A stretch of DNA of 14,110 nt from JAAYCU01 sp964401335. Lineage in GTDB: Bacteria; Planctomycetota; Phycisphaerae; UBA1845; PWPN01. Where the stretch lies: NCBI GenBank assembly GCA_964401335.1, contig CAYNYK010000118.1, positions 1-14,110 of the forward strand. Direction: 5' to 3'. Numbering within the stretch: position 1 is the stretch's first letter; each line of letters begins with the position of its first letter. The notes under the pieces were generated by a model. It worked only from the letters and a program-made list of their open reading frames with translations. It ran no database searches and was not told the DNA's origin. Positions 1 to 7,898 of this stretch are shown piece by piece. A program made the position numbers and the translations under genes.

Positions 1-2
1 GA

Positions 3-68
3 GGACTACTTGGCCCGGGTTCTATGCCAGGGAATTTAGATGCGATTGCCCTGGGATGCGGGGGATGA
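3..68 (+). pseudogene. Out-of-frame upstream remnant of the beta-helix gene
   Basis: The third frame reads GLLGPGSMPGNLDA before going out of phase and stopping at 66-68. GNLDA resembles the GN-I-D-x-DP linker that precedes the SPCIDxGDN motif elsewhere in the same protein (GTGNIDDDPL). The first frame picks the domain up again with DAGDDSVVQADWADMDGQ. The 20 or so residues normally found between the two motifs are absent. The frame break and deletion lie at about 39-60, where gatgcg occurs twice (39-44 and 55-60). A sequencing or assembly error is equally possible. Confidence 0.4.
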
Positions 69-3000
69 CTCTGTCGTTCAAGCAGACTGGGCGGACATGG
101 ATGGCCAAGCGAGGATTCAAAATAACCATACGGATATCGGGGCGGATGAATCCGATGGTACGGTATGGCCGAAAGGGCCAGCGATAGTTATCCGGGTGAG
201 TCCAGAAGGTGACGATGCCAATGACGGCTCAACATGGTTGCTGGCTAAGCGAACGGTTCAGGCGGCGATCAACACGGCCTCCGCATCAGGCGGTGATGTT
301 TGGGTAAAGGCTGGATATTATCCCGAGCGGATCGAACTGCGAATCTATGCCCATATCTATGGCGGCTTTGCCGGAACGGAAATCGTCCGAAATAATCGCG
401 ATTGGACGACCAACACGACCATTCTCGATGGTCAAGCCGGGGGGTCCGTTGTAACCTCCCAGGTTCCGGGATTTGCTACCAGTACGATCGACGGCTTTAC
501 CATTCGTAATGGCAGCGGGACATTGTCTGACAGCTATTCGTATGGCGGCGGGATCTACTGCTATAACTCCTCACCGACGATTGCCAACAACACAATCATC
601 GGTAATAGCGCAACCTATGGCAGCGGAATCAGTTGTGAGAAGTCCGCACCGACAATAACCCATAATAACATCAAGGGGAATAGTATTACGTCTACGCAAG
701 GCTTCGGGGGCGGTATATATTGTTCCTTTTCCTCCCCAACGATAGCTAATAACACGATCACTGACAATGGCCACGCCTACCGCGGTGGCGGGGTTTATTG
801 TTATTACTCATCTCCGATGATAACTAATAACATAATTGGGGAAAACATATCCGTTGACGGTGGAGGGATTTACTGCTGGTATGGATCACCTGTCATCACC
901 CATAACACCATCGCTAACAACAGCGAAGTTAGCGGTATATCCTCCGGCGGCGGAATCTTTTGCTATGTATCCTCCCCGACAATTGCCAATAATACAATCA
1001 CGGGGAATATTCTTCATGGATACGGCGGGGGGATTTATTGCTATCTCTCCTCCCCAGCGATTACCAACAACCAAATCACGGGGAATTCCGCAAGTCCCGG
1101 CGGTGGGATTTGTTGCTCTGGTTCCTCGCCAACGATTGTCAACAACCAAATCACGGAAAACTCTGCACAGTCCGGCGGCGGAATCTATTGCTCTGATTCC
1201 TCGCCAGCGATTGTCAACAACCAAGTCACAGGAAACTCTGCAGACTCCGGTGGCGGGATCTACAGCTATAACTCCTCACTGGCGATTGTCAATAATACGA
1301 TCACGGATAATATTGCCGGTATCATGGGTCAAGGTGGAGGCATCTATTTCCGGGACGGCTCTCCGACAATCGTCAACTCCATCATTGCGTTTAATACCCC
1401 TGGAATATACGTCTATAATGCGAGTCCTACATTCAGATTCAATTGCGTATTTGGCAACGCATCCTATAACTATTCTGGTATCACAGATCCGACCGGAACA
1501 AACGGCAATATCTCAACGAACCCGCTGTTTAAGGATTATCAGAACAACGACCTGCGCCTGTTAATCGGTTCACCCTGTATCGATGTGGGAGACAACGCGG
1601 CTGTTCCGACAGACGTGACGACAGACCTGTTGGGCATTTCACGCTTTATCGACGAGCCGGACACCCCGGACACGGGTACCGGCACGCCGCCGATCGTGGA
1701 TATGGGGGCATACGAATACGATCCGGATGACGATTATGATGATGACGGAATTATTAATGGCGAGGACAACTGTACGACCGTTCCGAATCCCGATCAGGCC
1801 GACATAGAAGGCGATGGCATAGGTGATGTTTGCGATAACTGCCCGACCATTTTTAATCCGGACCAAGCCGACAGCGACGGGGACGGTGTAGGTGACGTTT
1901 GCGATTTGGATTACGTGCGATATGTGAACCACAATGCAACAGGGGCCAACAACGGAACAAGCTGGAAGAACGCATACAACAGCCTACAGGACGCTTTGGA
2001 CTATGCCCAGGCTTCCGGGGGAACGGTCACCGAAATCTGGGTGGCGGCCGGGACGTACAAGCCTGATCGGGGGGCGAACCGCGCGCTTGGCGATCGGGCG
2101 GCGAGTTTCACTCTGATTAACGGGGTGGCCGTGTATGGCGGGTTTGCCGGTACGGAAACCGCACTCGATCAGCGCGATCCGGCGGCCAACGTAACCGTCC
2201 TTTCCGGCGATATCGGCGTCGAAGGCGGTAACAGCGACAACAGTTACCATGTTCTCGTCGGCAGCGGCACCGCCGCCAATGCGATCCTCGACGGTTTCAC
2301 CGTTACCGGCGGCAACGCCAACGGAGCGGCCGCCCCGCTCAACCAGGGCGGGGGCCTGTACGTCTACGGTGGCAGCCCGACCCTCAACAACTGTATCTTT
2401 ATCGCCAACGCCGCGACTCAGAACGGCGCTGGACTCTATCTGGACACCTCCTCCCCGAAAATCACCCACACGAAATTCCTCAATAACACCGGCCTGAACC
2501 AGGGCGGGGCCATCTACAACCGCTACAACGGCAACCTGACGTTGATCAACTGCCTGCTGGCCGGCAATACGGCCAAGCAGGGAGCGGCCGTCTCCAACGC
2601 CGCCGGCAGTAGCGCGACCCTGCTCAACTGCACGGTCAGCCAGAACACCGCCACCACCACCTATGGCGGTATCCAGAATGCCGCCAGCGGTAAGCTGACG
2701 GCGGCCAATTGCGTCTTCTGGGGCAACAGCGACTCGACCGGCACCGGCCAATCCGCTCAAATCTACGGCGGTACCCAGACCGTCAGTTACAGTTGCGTTC
2801 AGGACGCGGACCCGAACGACGCCATGATAATCGCCGGCACGGGCAACATCGACGATGACCCGCTCCTGGCCGCCGGGGTTTATAGCTTGGCTGCCGGCTC
2901 GCCGTGCATCGATACCGGCGACAATGCGGCGGTCCCCGGCGATTTACTGGCCGATCTGCTCGGTGAGCAGCGGATCGCCGACGGCGACAGCGACGGAGTG

Positions 3001-3573
3001 GCTATCGTGGACATGGGAGCGTATGAATACCTCGACGCGGGGCCGGCCTTCACCCTGCTATCGGCCGTTTCGCGGAAGACGCATGGCAAGTATGGTGCTT
3101 TCGATCTCGCTCTGCCCTTGGACCGTCCCGAGGCCGCGATCGAGCCGCGCAACGGCGGGCCGACCATGATCGTGCTGACGTTCAGCGAGGATATCGAACC
3201 GGCCGCGAGTTGCGCGAATATCGTCTTGTCCGGCGGAACCTGTGATAACGTATCCGTCAACGGGAGCGAAATGGCCGTCACGCTTTCCGGAGTTACGCAG
3301 AACGCCTGTTTGAGTCTGGCGCTCGACGGCTTGGCCAGCGCCACGGCCAGGCCGCTTACCGGCGATGTGGATGTGCATGTGCGGGTGCTGCTGGGCAAGG
3401 TGAACGGCAGCGGGCCGGTGGACACTGCCGATCTGTCGGCGATCAAGGCCGAGTTGTTCCAGCCGGTGACGGCCGAAAATTTCCGTTGCGACGTGCATCC
3501 TGACGGAGTGATCGACGTTCGAGATTTGAGTTATGTGAAGAGCAATTTGTACAAGACGGCGGCGTGTGAGTAG
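40..3573 (+). CDS. Secreted right-handed beta-helix protein with thrombospondin type 3 and dockerin-like regions (N-terminus missing)
   Basis: This is the C-terminal 1177 residues of a large extracellular protein. It has no signal peptide and opens inside a domain remnant (DAGDDSVV to DIGADE), so the ATG at 40 is probably not the true start; a stop at 37-39 closes the frame. Residues about 50-165 are a beta-helix cap (VWVKAGYY, YGGFAGTE). Residues about 168-475 hold about twelve rungs of the GGGIYCxxSSPTIxNNxIxxN type. Residues 562-622 carry acidic thrombospondin type 3 calcium-binding repeats (DGIINGEDNC, DSDGDGVGDVCD). Residues 624-1003 are a second beta-helix module that repeats the cap motifs (VWVAAGTYKP, YGGFAGTE) and ends SPCIDTGDN to VDMGAYEY. 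Residues about 1040-1110 look like a small beta-sandwich, and 1116-1174 resemble a dockerin (VDTADLSAIK, GVIDVRDLSYVKSNL). Planctomycete proteins of this kind are exported and thought to bind or cleave polysaccharide. No catalytic site was identified. Confidence 0.85.
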   Translation: MRLPWDAGDDSVVQADWADMDGQARIQNNHTDIGADESDGTVWPKGPAIVIRVSPEGDDANDGSTWLLAKRTVQAAINTASASGGDVWVKAGYYPERIELRIYAHIYGGFAGTEIVRNNRDWTTNTTILDGQAGGSVVTSQVPGFATSTIDGFTIRNGSGTLSDSYSYGGGIYCYNSSPTIANNTIIGNSATYGSGISCEKSAPTITHNNIKGNSITSTQGFGGGIYCSFSSPTIANNTITDNGHAYRGGGVYCYYSSPMITNNIIGENISVDGGGIYCWYGSPVITHNTIANNSEVSGISSGGGIFCYVSSPTIANNTITGNILHGYGGGIYCYLSSPAITNNQITGNSASPGGGICCSGSSPTIVNNQITENSAQSGGGIYCSDSSPAIVNNQVTGNSADSGGGIYSYNSSLAIVNNTITDNIAGIMGQGGGIYFRDGSPTIVNSIIAFNTPGIYVYNASPTFRFNCVFGNASYNYSGITDPTGTNGNISTNPLFKDYQNNDLRLLIGSPCIDVGDNAAVPTDVTTDLLGISRFIDEPDTPDTGTGTPPIVDMGAYEYDPDDDYDDDGIINGEDNCTTVPNPDQADIEGDGIGDVCDNCPTIFNPDQADSDGDGVGDVCDLDYVRYVNHNATGANNGTSWKNAYNSLQDALDYAQASGGTVTEIWVAAGTYKPDRGANRALGDRAASFTLINGVAVYGGFAGTETALDQRDPAANVTVLSGDIGVEGGNSDNSYHVLVGSGTAANAILDGFTVTGGNANGAAAPLNQGGGLYVYGGSPTLNNCIFIANAATQNGAGLYLDTSSPKITHTKFLNNTGLNQGGAIYNRYNGNLTLINCLLAGNTAKQGAAVSNAAGSSATLLNCTVSQNTATTTYGGIQNAASGKLTAANCVFWGNSDSTGTGQSAQIYGGTQTVSYSCVQDADPNDAMIIAGTGNIDDDPLLAAGVYSLAAGSPCIDTGDNAAVPGDLLADLLGEQRIADGDSDGVAIVDMGAYEYLDAGPAFTLLSAVSRKTHGKYGAFDLALPLDRPEAAIEPRNGGPTMIVLTFSEDIEPAASCANIVLSGGTCDNVSVNGSEMAVTLSGVTQNACLSLALDGLASATARPLTGDVDVHVRVLLGKVNGSGPVDTADLSAIKAELFQPVTAENFRCDVHPDGVIDVRDLSYVKSNLYKTAACE
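1024..1323 (+). repeat. 75-bp tandem repeats inside the beta-helix gene
   Basis: Four units begin at 1024, 1099, 1174 and 1249, exactly 75 bp apart, each encoding a 25-residue rung (GGGIYC, SSP, IVNNQIT). Nucleotide similarity between neighbours is high, for instance the shared tcaacaaccaaatcacgg. This suggests recent unit duplication. The rungs upstream vary more in length, with insertions between units. Confidence 0.85.
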
Positions 3574-3609
3574 GGGGAAAAGTACGAGACAGCGTACAGA
3601 ATGGACAGT

Positions 3610-3757
3610 AAGTTAGCGAGGAAGCAAAAAAGCAATCAGCAATCAGCAATCAGCAATCAGCAATCAGTAATCAGTAATCAGTAGTCAGTAGTCAGCGATT
3701 CCGTCGTGGCGAGCCTAACAGTCTGTCGCCGGCCTCGCCTTGCTAACTCGCTAACTT
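3610..3757. repeat. 18-bp inverted repeat enclosing tandem repeats between convergent genes
   Basis: The left arm at 3610-3627 is aagttagcgaggaagcaa. The reverse complement of 3740-3757 is aagttagcgagttagcaa, so 16 of 18 positions match. The arms sit between the 3' ends of the beta-helix gene and pfkA and enclose a heptamer array. No T-run hairpin typical of an intrinsic terminator is present, so a termination role is only a guess. Confidence 0.6.
3632..3694. repeat. Heptanucleotide tandem array, nine units
   Basis: Five copies of gcaatca are followed by two of gtaatca and two of gtagtca, with no gaps. The change is stepwise along the array, as expected for slippage followed by point change. 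It lies outside any gene. Confidence 0.9.
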
Positions 3758-3797
3758 GCTTACTCGCTAACTCGCTTACTTGCTTTCTCGCTTACCA
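3742..3797. repeat. Octanucleotide tandem array overlapping the pfkA stop codon
   Basis: Seven octamers run without gaps: gctaactc, gctaactt, gcttactc, gctaactc, gcttactt, gctttctc, gcttacca. The last one contains the pfkA stop (TAA on the minus strand, 3792-3794) and its final codon. Array growth or shrinkage could therefore move the 3' end of pfkA. Confidence 0.85.
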
Positions 3798-4910
3798 GTC
3801 AATTTCCCGGTCGCCGAAACAGGTACCGACCGCTCGGGCGGCGGCGATGAGCGGGTGGTCCGGGGGTACCAGGCGTTGCTGGCCGGCCACGGTATCGAGC
3901 GGAACGCTGGTGATCCGACTGTTTTGCATGACGACGAGTTGGTTGAATTGCTCGGCCAGAACCAGTTCCAAAGCCTTGTAGCCGAACAGGGTGCCCAGAA
4001 TACGATCGGCGGCCACGGGCGTGCCGCCCCGCTGTACGTGGCCAAGGATTGTTTCCCGACATTCCAGGCCTGTTCTTTCCTCGATCTGCTGGCGGAGAAC
4101 CCGACTGATTCCGCCAAGGCGAATGGGATCGGGGCTGTCGGCGATGACGCTGTTGACTACCTGCTGGCCGTCCTTGGGGCGGGCTCCCTCGGAAACGGCG
4201 ATGATGGTAAAGCTCTTGCCGTGCCGCCCGCGTCGCTCGCAATAGTCACAGACGAGTTCCAGATCGTAAGGAATTTCCGGAATGAGGATCACGTCGGCAC
4301 CGCTGGCCAGCCCGCTGTGCAGGGTCAGCCAGCCGGCGTTGCGGCCCATGAGTTCGACAATCATGACGCGGTGATGGCTCGAAGCGGTGGTATGGATGCG
4401 GTCGAGGGCCTCGGTGGCCGTGTCCACCGCCGTCTGAAAACCGAAGGTCAATTCCGAATGCATCAGATCGTTATCGATTGTTTTGGGCACGCCGACACAG
4501 TGGATACCATGTTCCGCCAGCCGGGCCGCCCCGGTCATGGTCCCGTCGCCGCCGATGCAGATAAGCGCGTCCAGCCCGCGTGATTGTATGTGTTCAACGA
4601 CCCGGTCGGTCACGTCCTTGAAGATCGGCTTGCCTTCGGCATCGACGCCCACCGCGAAGTGGGCCGGGTTGGCTTTGTTACTCGTGCCCAGGATCGTACC
4701 ACCGCGGGTCAGGATATTGGACACGTCATCGGAGGACAGCGGGTGCATCTGATTGCGGATCAGGCCCAAGTAGCCGTCCTCGATGCCCAGGACCTCGAGA
4801 TTGTGCTCGAAGATGGCCGTCTTGGTCACCGCCCGGATCACCGCGTTGAGTCCCGGACAATCTCCGCCGCCGGTCAATATGCCGATCCGTTTAATTTTTC
4901 GAGGGCACAT
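3792..4910 (-). CDS. pfkA: 6-phosphofructokinase, ATP type (group III-like)
   Basis: It phosphorylates fructose 6-phosphate to fructose 1,6-bisphosphate, the committed step of glycolysis, in the cytoplasm. The 372-residue protein opens RIGILTGGGDCPGLNAVIRA, the phosphoryl-donor loop. GGDGT is at 120-124, PKTIDND at 142-148 with catalytic Asp146, MGRNAGW at 188-194 and GHVQRGG at 290-296. By the E. coli numbering rule, Gly123 (for Gly104) favours ATP, while Lys143 (for Gly124) is shared with PPi-dependent enzymes. This Gly plus Lys pairing is known from actinobacterial-type ATP enzymes. The start at 4910 was chosen because GGAAGA lies 6 nt upstream and the homologous region begins here; the frame stays open to an ATG at 4994 that lacks such support. 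The gene follows ftsH after 235 nt and may have its own promoter. Confidence 0.93.
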   Translation of the reverse strand: MCPRKIKRIGILTGGGDCPGLNAVIRAVTKTAIFEHNLEVLGIEDGYLGLIRNQMHPLSSDDVSNILTRGGTILGTSNKANPAHFAVGVDAEGKPIFKDVTDRVVEHIQSRGLDALICIGGDGTMTGAARLAEHGIHCVGVPKTIDNDLMHSELTFGFQTAVDTATEALDRIHTTASSHHRVMIVELMGRNAGWLTLHSGLASGADVILIPEIPYDLELVCDYCERRGRHGKSFTIIAVSEGARPKDGQQVVNSVIADSPDPIRLGGISRVLRQQIEERTGLECRETILGHVQRGGTPVAADRILGTLFGYKALELVLAEQFNQLVVMQNSRITSVPLDTVAGQQRLVPPDHPLIAAARAVGTCFGDREIDW

Positions 4911-4916
4911 GGCTTT

Positions 4917-4922
4917 TCTTCC
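4917..4922 (-). promoter_or_regulatory. Ribosome binding site of pfkA
   Basis: GGAAGA on the minus strand, 6 nt before the ATG at 4910. It decides between this start and the in-frame ATGs at 4964, 4976 and 4994. Confidence 0.6.
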
Positions 4923-4992
4923 ACTCTTTGACTGGTTTCGAGGAGCAACGACCTCTTCAAGCATACTTGGACTCATGATGACGACCCTACCC

Positions 4993-4998
4993 ATTGTA
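4993..4998 (-). promoter_or_regulatory. Possible -10 element for pfkA
   Basis: TACAAT on the minus strand would give a leader of about 75 nt before the ATG at 4910. No good -35 is seen at 16-18 nt spacing (TTGGAC is 24 nt away), so the call is weak. The rest of the ftsH-pfkA gap (4999-5145) shows no clear terminator. Confidence 0.25.
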
Positions 4999-5145
4999 CC
5001 ACGGTCACGGTTTGTTTTATCGGTCCAACCTTATGGCCCGACAAACCACGGACAACCGCTTACTTGAGTTGTAACAATCGCCTATCGGATTTTTCGGGTG
5101 GGTGGGTAAGCATCATTCACAAGGATTCGTATTGTTGTTCGACGC

Positions 5146-7176
5146 CTAGCCGGGCTGGGGCAGGGGGCCGGCCCCTATTTCCGGTTCCCGGTTAAGGACT
5201 TCCACCGGCTTGGCCTGCGCGACAGGTTTAGCTCCGGCATCGTCCTTGTCCAATAAGTCGCTGATGGTCGGACGGGTCAGGTTTTCTCCGCGAATTAGGG
5301 CCTCGACCTCCGTCCCTTCCAGCGTCTCATATTTAAGCAAAGCCTGAGCGATGGTTTCAAGCTTGTCCCGGTTTTCCTCAAGCATACGCCGGGTATCTTC
5401 ATAAGCTTCATTGATCAGCCGCTGGATTTCCTCATCGATGATCTGGGCGGTTTGCGGGCTGTATTCCCGGCCGCCGGGCAGATCGATCCACATGTTTTTC
5501 CGTGCCGGGTCTTCACCGTAATAAATGAAACCCAGCCGGTCGCTCATGCCCCATTCGGTAACCATGCGTCGGGCCATTTCCGTGGCCTGGCGGATGTCGG
5601 CGGAGGCCCCGGTATTCACGTCGCCGCAGAACATTTCCTCGGCCAGCCGCCCCGCGCAGAGGATTCGCAGGTTGGCCCGGATCCATTTTTCGGTGTAATT
5701 GGTGCGATCTTTCTCCGGCAGCGAAAACGAAGCGCCCCCGTAAGGCCCGCGAGGGATAATGCACACCTTGTGCAGCGGGTCGGTGTCAGGCAACAGGCAT
5801 TGCACGAGGGCGTGGCCGGCCTCGTGGTAGGCCGTCGCGATCCGCTCCTTTTCATCGACCACCCGGCTCTTTTTCGCCCGACCCCAGCGGACCTTGTCGC
5901 GGGCTTCTTCCAGGTCGGCCATTTCCACGGCGTCTTTGTTGGCCATGGTGGCCAGCAAAGCGGCTTCGTTGATGATCGCCTCCAAGTCCGCACCGCTGAA
6001 CATCGGCGTGCCCCGGGCCAGACGCTGGAGATCAACATCGCCACCGAGTTTGATCTTGCGGGCATGGACCTTGAGGATTTCAAACCGCCCCTTGACGTCG
6101 GGCAGGGGTACGTAAACCTGGCGATCGAACCGCCCCGGCCGTACCAAAGCCGGATCAAGCACATCCGCCCGGTTGGTGGCCGCGATCACGATCACCTGGT
6201 CCGAGGTATCGAAACCGTCCATCTCCACGAGGATGGCGTTGAGGGTTTGCTCGCGTTCATCATGCCCGCCGCTGGAAAAACCCGCCCCGCGCCGGCGGCC
6301 CACCGCGTCGATTTCGTCGAGGAAAATAATGCACGGCGAATTGTCCTTGGCCTGCTTGAACAGGTCGCGCACGCGGGAGGCGCCCACCCCGACGAACATT
6401 TCCACGAAGTCGCTGCCGGAGATGCTGAAGAACGGTACATCGGCCTCCCCGGCGATGGCCTTGGCCAAAAGGGTCTTGCCGCAGCCCGGATCGCCGACCA
6501 GCAGCACGCCGCGAGGAATTCGCGCGCCCAGTCGCTGAAAGCGTTTGGGGTTCTTGAGGAACTCGATCAGCTCGGCCACGTCTTCCTTGGCCTCCTCGAT
6601 CCCGGCCACATCATTAAAGGTGATCCGCAGATGGTCCTTGGAACTGACTCTGTGCCGGGACCGGCCGAAACTGCCCAGCATGCCGCCCGGCCCCCCGCCC
6701 GCTCCGCGAAACTGGCGAAACAGGAAGAACCAGACCACGCCGAAAATCAAGAGCCAGGGAACAATCTGGAATAACAGGGGGATCAGGTAGCCGCCGTCAT
6801 TGTTCGCTTTGATCTCCGCCCCGCTTTTCTGGATGGCGGCGTAAAACCATTCCGCCCCGATCCATTCCCGGGGAAGCTCGACCTCGAAGTTTGTGTTTTG
6901 CTCCTTGCCCTTGACCTCTTTGAGTTCGCCGTTGATCTTGCCGCTCGTGGCCCGTACGACCATGGTCTTGATATTGCCGTCTTGGACCTGCTTGAGAAAC
7001 TCGTCGATCGAGAGCTTGCTGGTCGGCTGGCTGTTCTTGAAGATCATCATCACCAGCATTACGGCAAAGATGATGAAAACCACCCAGGTGAAAACACCGC
7101 GGGACAAACGCATGGGCGGACCCGAGGGACGATTCGCGCCCGGCCGTTGTTCCTGATTGGGCTGTTGATCGGACAT
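5146..7176 (-). CDS. ftsH: ATP-dependent zinc metalloprotease FtsH
   Basis: This is a membrane-anchored hexameric AAA+ protease that degrades misassembled membrane proteins and some regulators. The 676 residues are a normal length. Membrane helices lie at about 28-46 and 131-153, with an FtsH extracellular domain between them. The AAA domain has Walker A at 228-235 (GDPGCGKT), the pore loop FVEMFVGVG at 257-265, Walker B IIFLDEID at 283-290, and the second region of homology with arginine fingers R349 and R352. The protease zinc site is HEAGH at 451-455, with D527 (SADIRQAT) as the probable third ligand. Walker A departs from the usual GPPGTGKT at two positions. The start at 7176 has AGGGAGA just upstream. 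It lies 146 nt downstream of the lptE-like gene in the same direction, so cotranscription is possible. The last 30 residues are Pro/Ala-rich and probably disordered. Confidence 0.97.
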   Translation of the reverse strand: MSDQQPNQEQRPGANRPSGPPMRLSRGVFTWVVFIIFAVMLVMMIFKNSQPTSKLSIDEFLKQVQDGNIKTMVVRATSGKINGELKEVKGKEQNTNFEVELPREWIGAEWFYAAIQKSGAEIKANNDGGYLIPLLFQIVPWLLIFGVVWFFLFRQFRGAGGGPGGMLGSFGRSRHRVSSKDHLRITFNDVAGIEEAKEDVAELIEFLKNPKRFQRLGARIPRGVLLVGDPGCGKTLLAKAIAGEADVPFFSISGSDFVEMFVGVGASRVRDLFKQAKDNSPCIIFLDEIDAVGRRRGAGFSSGGHDEREQTLNAILVEMDGFDTSDQVIVIAATNRADVLDPALVRPGRFDRQVYVPLPDVKGRFEILKVHARKIKLGGDVDLQRLARGTPMFSGADLEAIINEAALLATMANKDAVEMADLEEARDKVRWGRAKKSRVVDEKERIATAYHEAGHALVQCLLPDTDPLHKVCIIPRGPYGGASFSLPEKDRTNYTEKWIRANLRILCAGRLAEEMFCGDVNTGASADIRQATEMARRMVTEWGMSDRLGFIYYGEDPARKNMWIDLPGGREYSPQTAQIIDEEIQRLINEAYEDTRRMLEENRDKLETIAQALLKYETLEGTEVEALIRGENLTRPTISDLLDKDDAGAKPVAQAKPVEVLNREPEIGAGPLPQPG

Positions 7177-7186
7177 TTATTCTCCC

Positions 7187-7204
7187 TGCATACGCTGCAT
7201 ACGC
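7187..7204. repeat. 9-bp direct repeat in the ftsH leader
   Basis: Two adjacent copies of tgcatacgc (7187-7195 and 7196-7204) sit directly upstream of the ftsH ribosome binding site. They may be chance, or an operator-like site. Confidence 0.4.
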
Positions 7205-7322
7205 TGAGGCAGTGAAGCTCGCTTCTTTTCCATATCCAGGCGGCGCCGCATCCCCGCGAATTCGTATATCCCTTTCGCCGTCAATCGGCGGTTTTTCGTA
7301 CCCCTAAGGCATTTTGCGCAGG

Positions 7323-7868
7323 TCACCAGTCTCGTGCCAGACTTTCCACGATTTTGCGCGCCATTTTGGTAGTGGCGTCATCGACCGCGTCATAAGTTGT
7401 TTCGCCGGCCGGCCGAACGTATTCCACCGTGGTGATGAAGCGCGGATGCTCGGCAAGGATCTTACCGGTCCGCATGTCCTGCCACCGGTAGCGGATCGCC
7501 AGTGTGGCCGCCGTCTGTCGCGGCTTGTCGGTCCAGCTCCGTCCCAGCGTCGATTCCCGCCATTCCAGGACTTCCGCGGTAAAGAGGGTGTCGGCTTTTT
7601 CGCGCGGGGCATTGCGGTAGGGGGTCATCCGATCGATTTCTTTTCGCAGGGCCTCGGTCAATTGAAACTCGATGCCCCGACGGAACTCCTTGGACTGAGC
7701 CATGTCCACATAAACGGTACGTACGTTGGAGGGGTACAACGATTCCGAGGAATATCCGCAACCGAGGACCGCCCCCAGAGCGAAGGTCAACGCCCAGCGT
7801 CCAAGGCTCACCCACCGCCTTCGAGGGGGCCACTCACTTATTCGCCCATGCTTGCCCATATCCGTCAT
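7323..7868 (-). CDS. LptE-like LPS-assembly lipoprotein
   Basis: LptE is the outer-membrane lipoprotein that plugs the LptD barrel and helps deliver lipopolysaccharide to the cell surface. The 181-residue product has a basic N-terminus, a hydrophobic segment (about 24-36) and a lipobox-like VLGC with Cys37. The following GYSSESLYPSNVRTVYVDM and the GIEFQLTEALRKEIDR segment match the LptE pattern of GCGY, then a strand, then a helix. Length fits the family. The gene starts 30 nt after the BamD-like gene in the same direction, which suggests one transcript; ATGs at 7868 and 7859 are both possible starts. LptE is poorly conserved, so the family call rests on overall pattern. It could instead be another small DUF-type envelope lipoprotein. 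Confidence 0.75.
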   Translation of the reverse strand: MTDMGKHGRISEWPPRRRWVSLGRWALTFALGAVLGCGYSSESLYPSNVRTVYVDMAQSKEFRRGIEFQLTEALRKEIDRMTPYRNAPREKADTLFTAEVLEWRESTLGRSWTDKPRQTAATLAIRYRWQDMRTGKILAEHPRFITTVEYVRPAGETTYDAVDDATTKMARKIVESLARDW

Positions 7869-7898
7869 CCATTCGCCGCCGTCGGTTCGGCGGGGTTG

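Noticed and set aside
836..1564. 242-residue open frame on the plus strand inside the beta-helix gene
   Set aside because: It is a second frame of the tandem rungs. The 75-bp repeats have no stop in this frame, so it stays open by repetition. The product is low-complexity and matches no family.
1984..2760. 258-residue open frame on the minus strand
   Set aside because: It is antisense to the GC-rich second beta-helix module, where stops are rare in this frame. The sense frame has clear domain motifs.
3632..3694. CRISPR-like array
   Set aside because: Units are contiguous heptamers with no spacers. The same holds for the 19-bp and 32-bp arrays near the right end.
5452..6774. 440-residue plus-strand open frame
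   Set aside because: It is antisense to ftsH, whose motifs are unambiguous, and has no recognisable domain.
7276..7296. cgccg-tcaat-cggcg hairpin followed by gttttt, resembling a terminator
   Set aside because: It would work only on plus-strand transcripts, and no plus-strand gene ends here. On the minus strand no T-run follows the stem.
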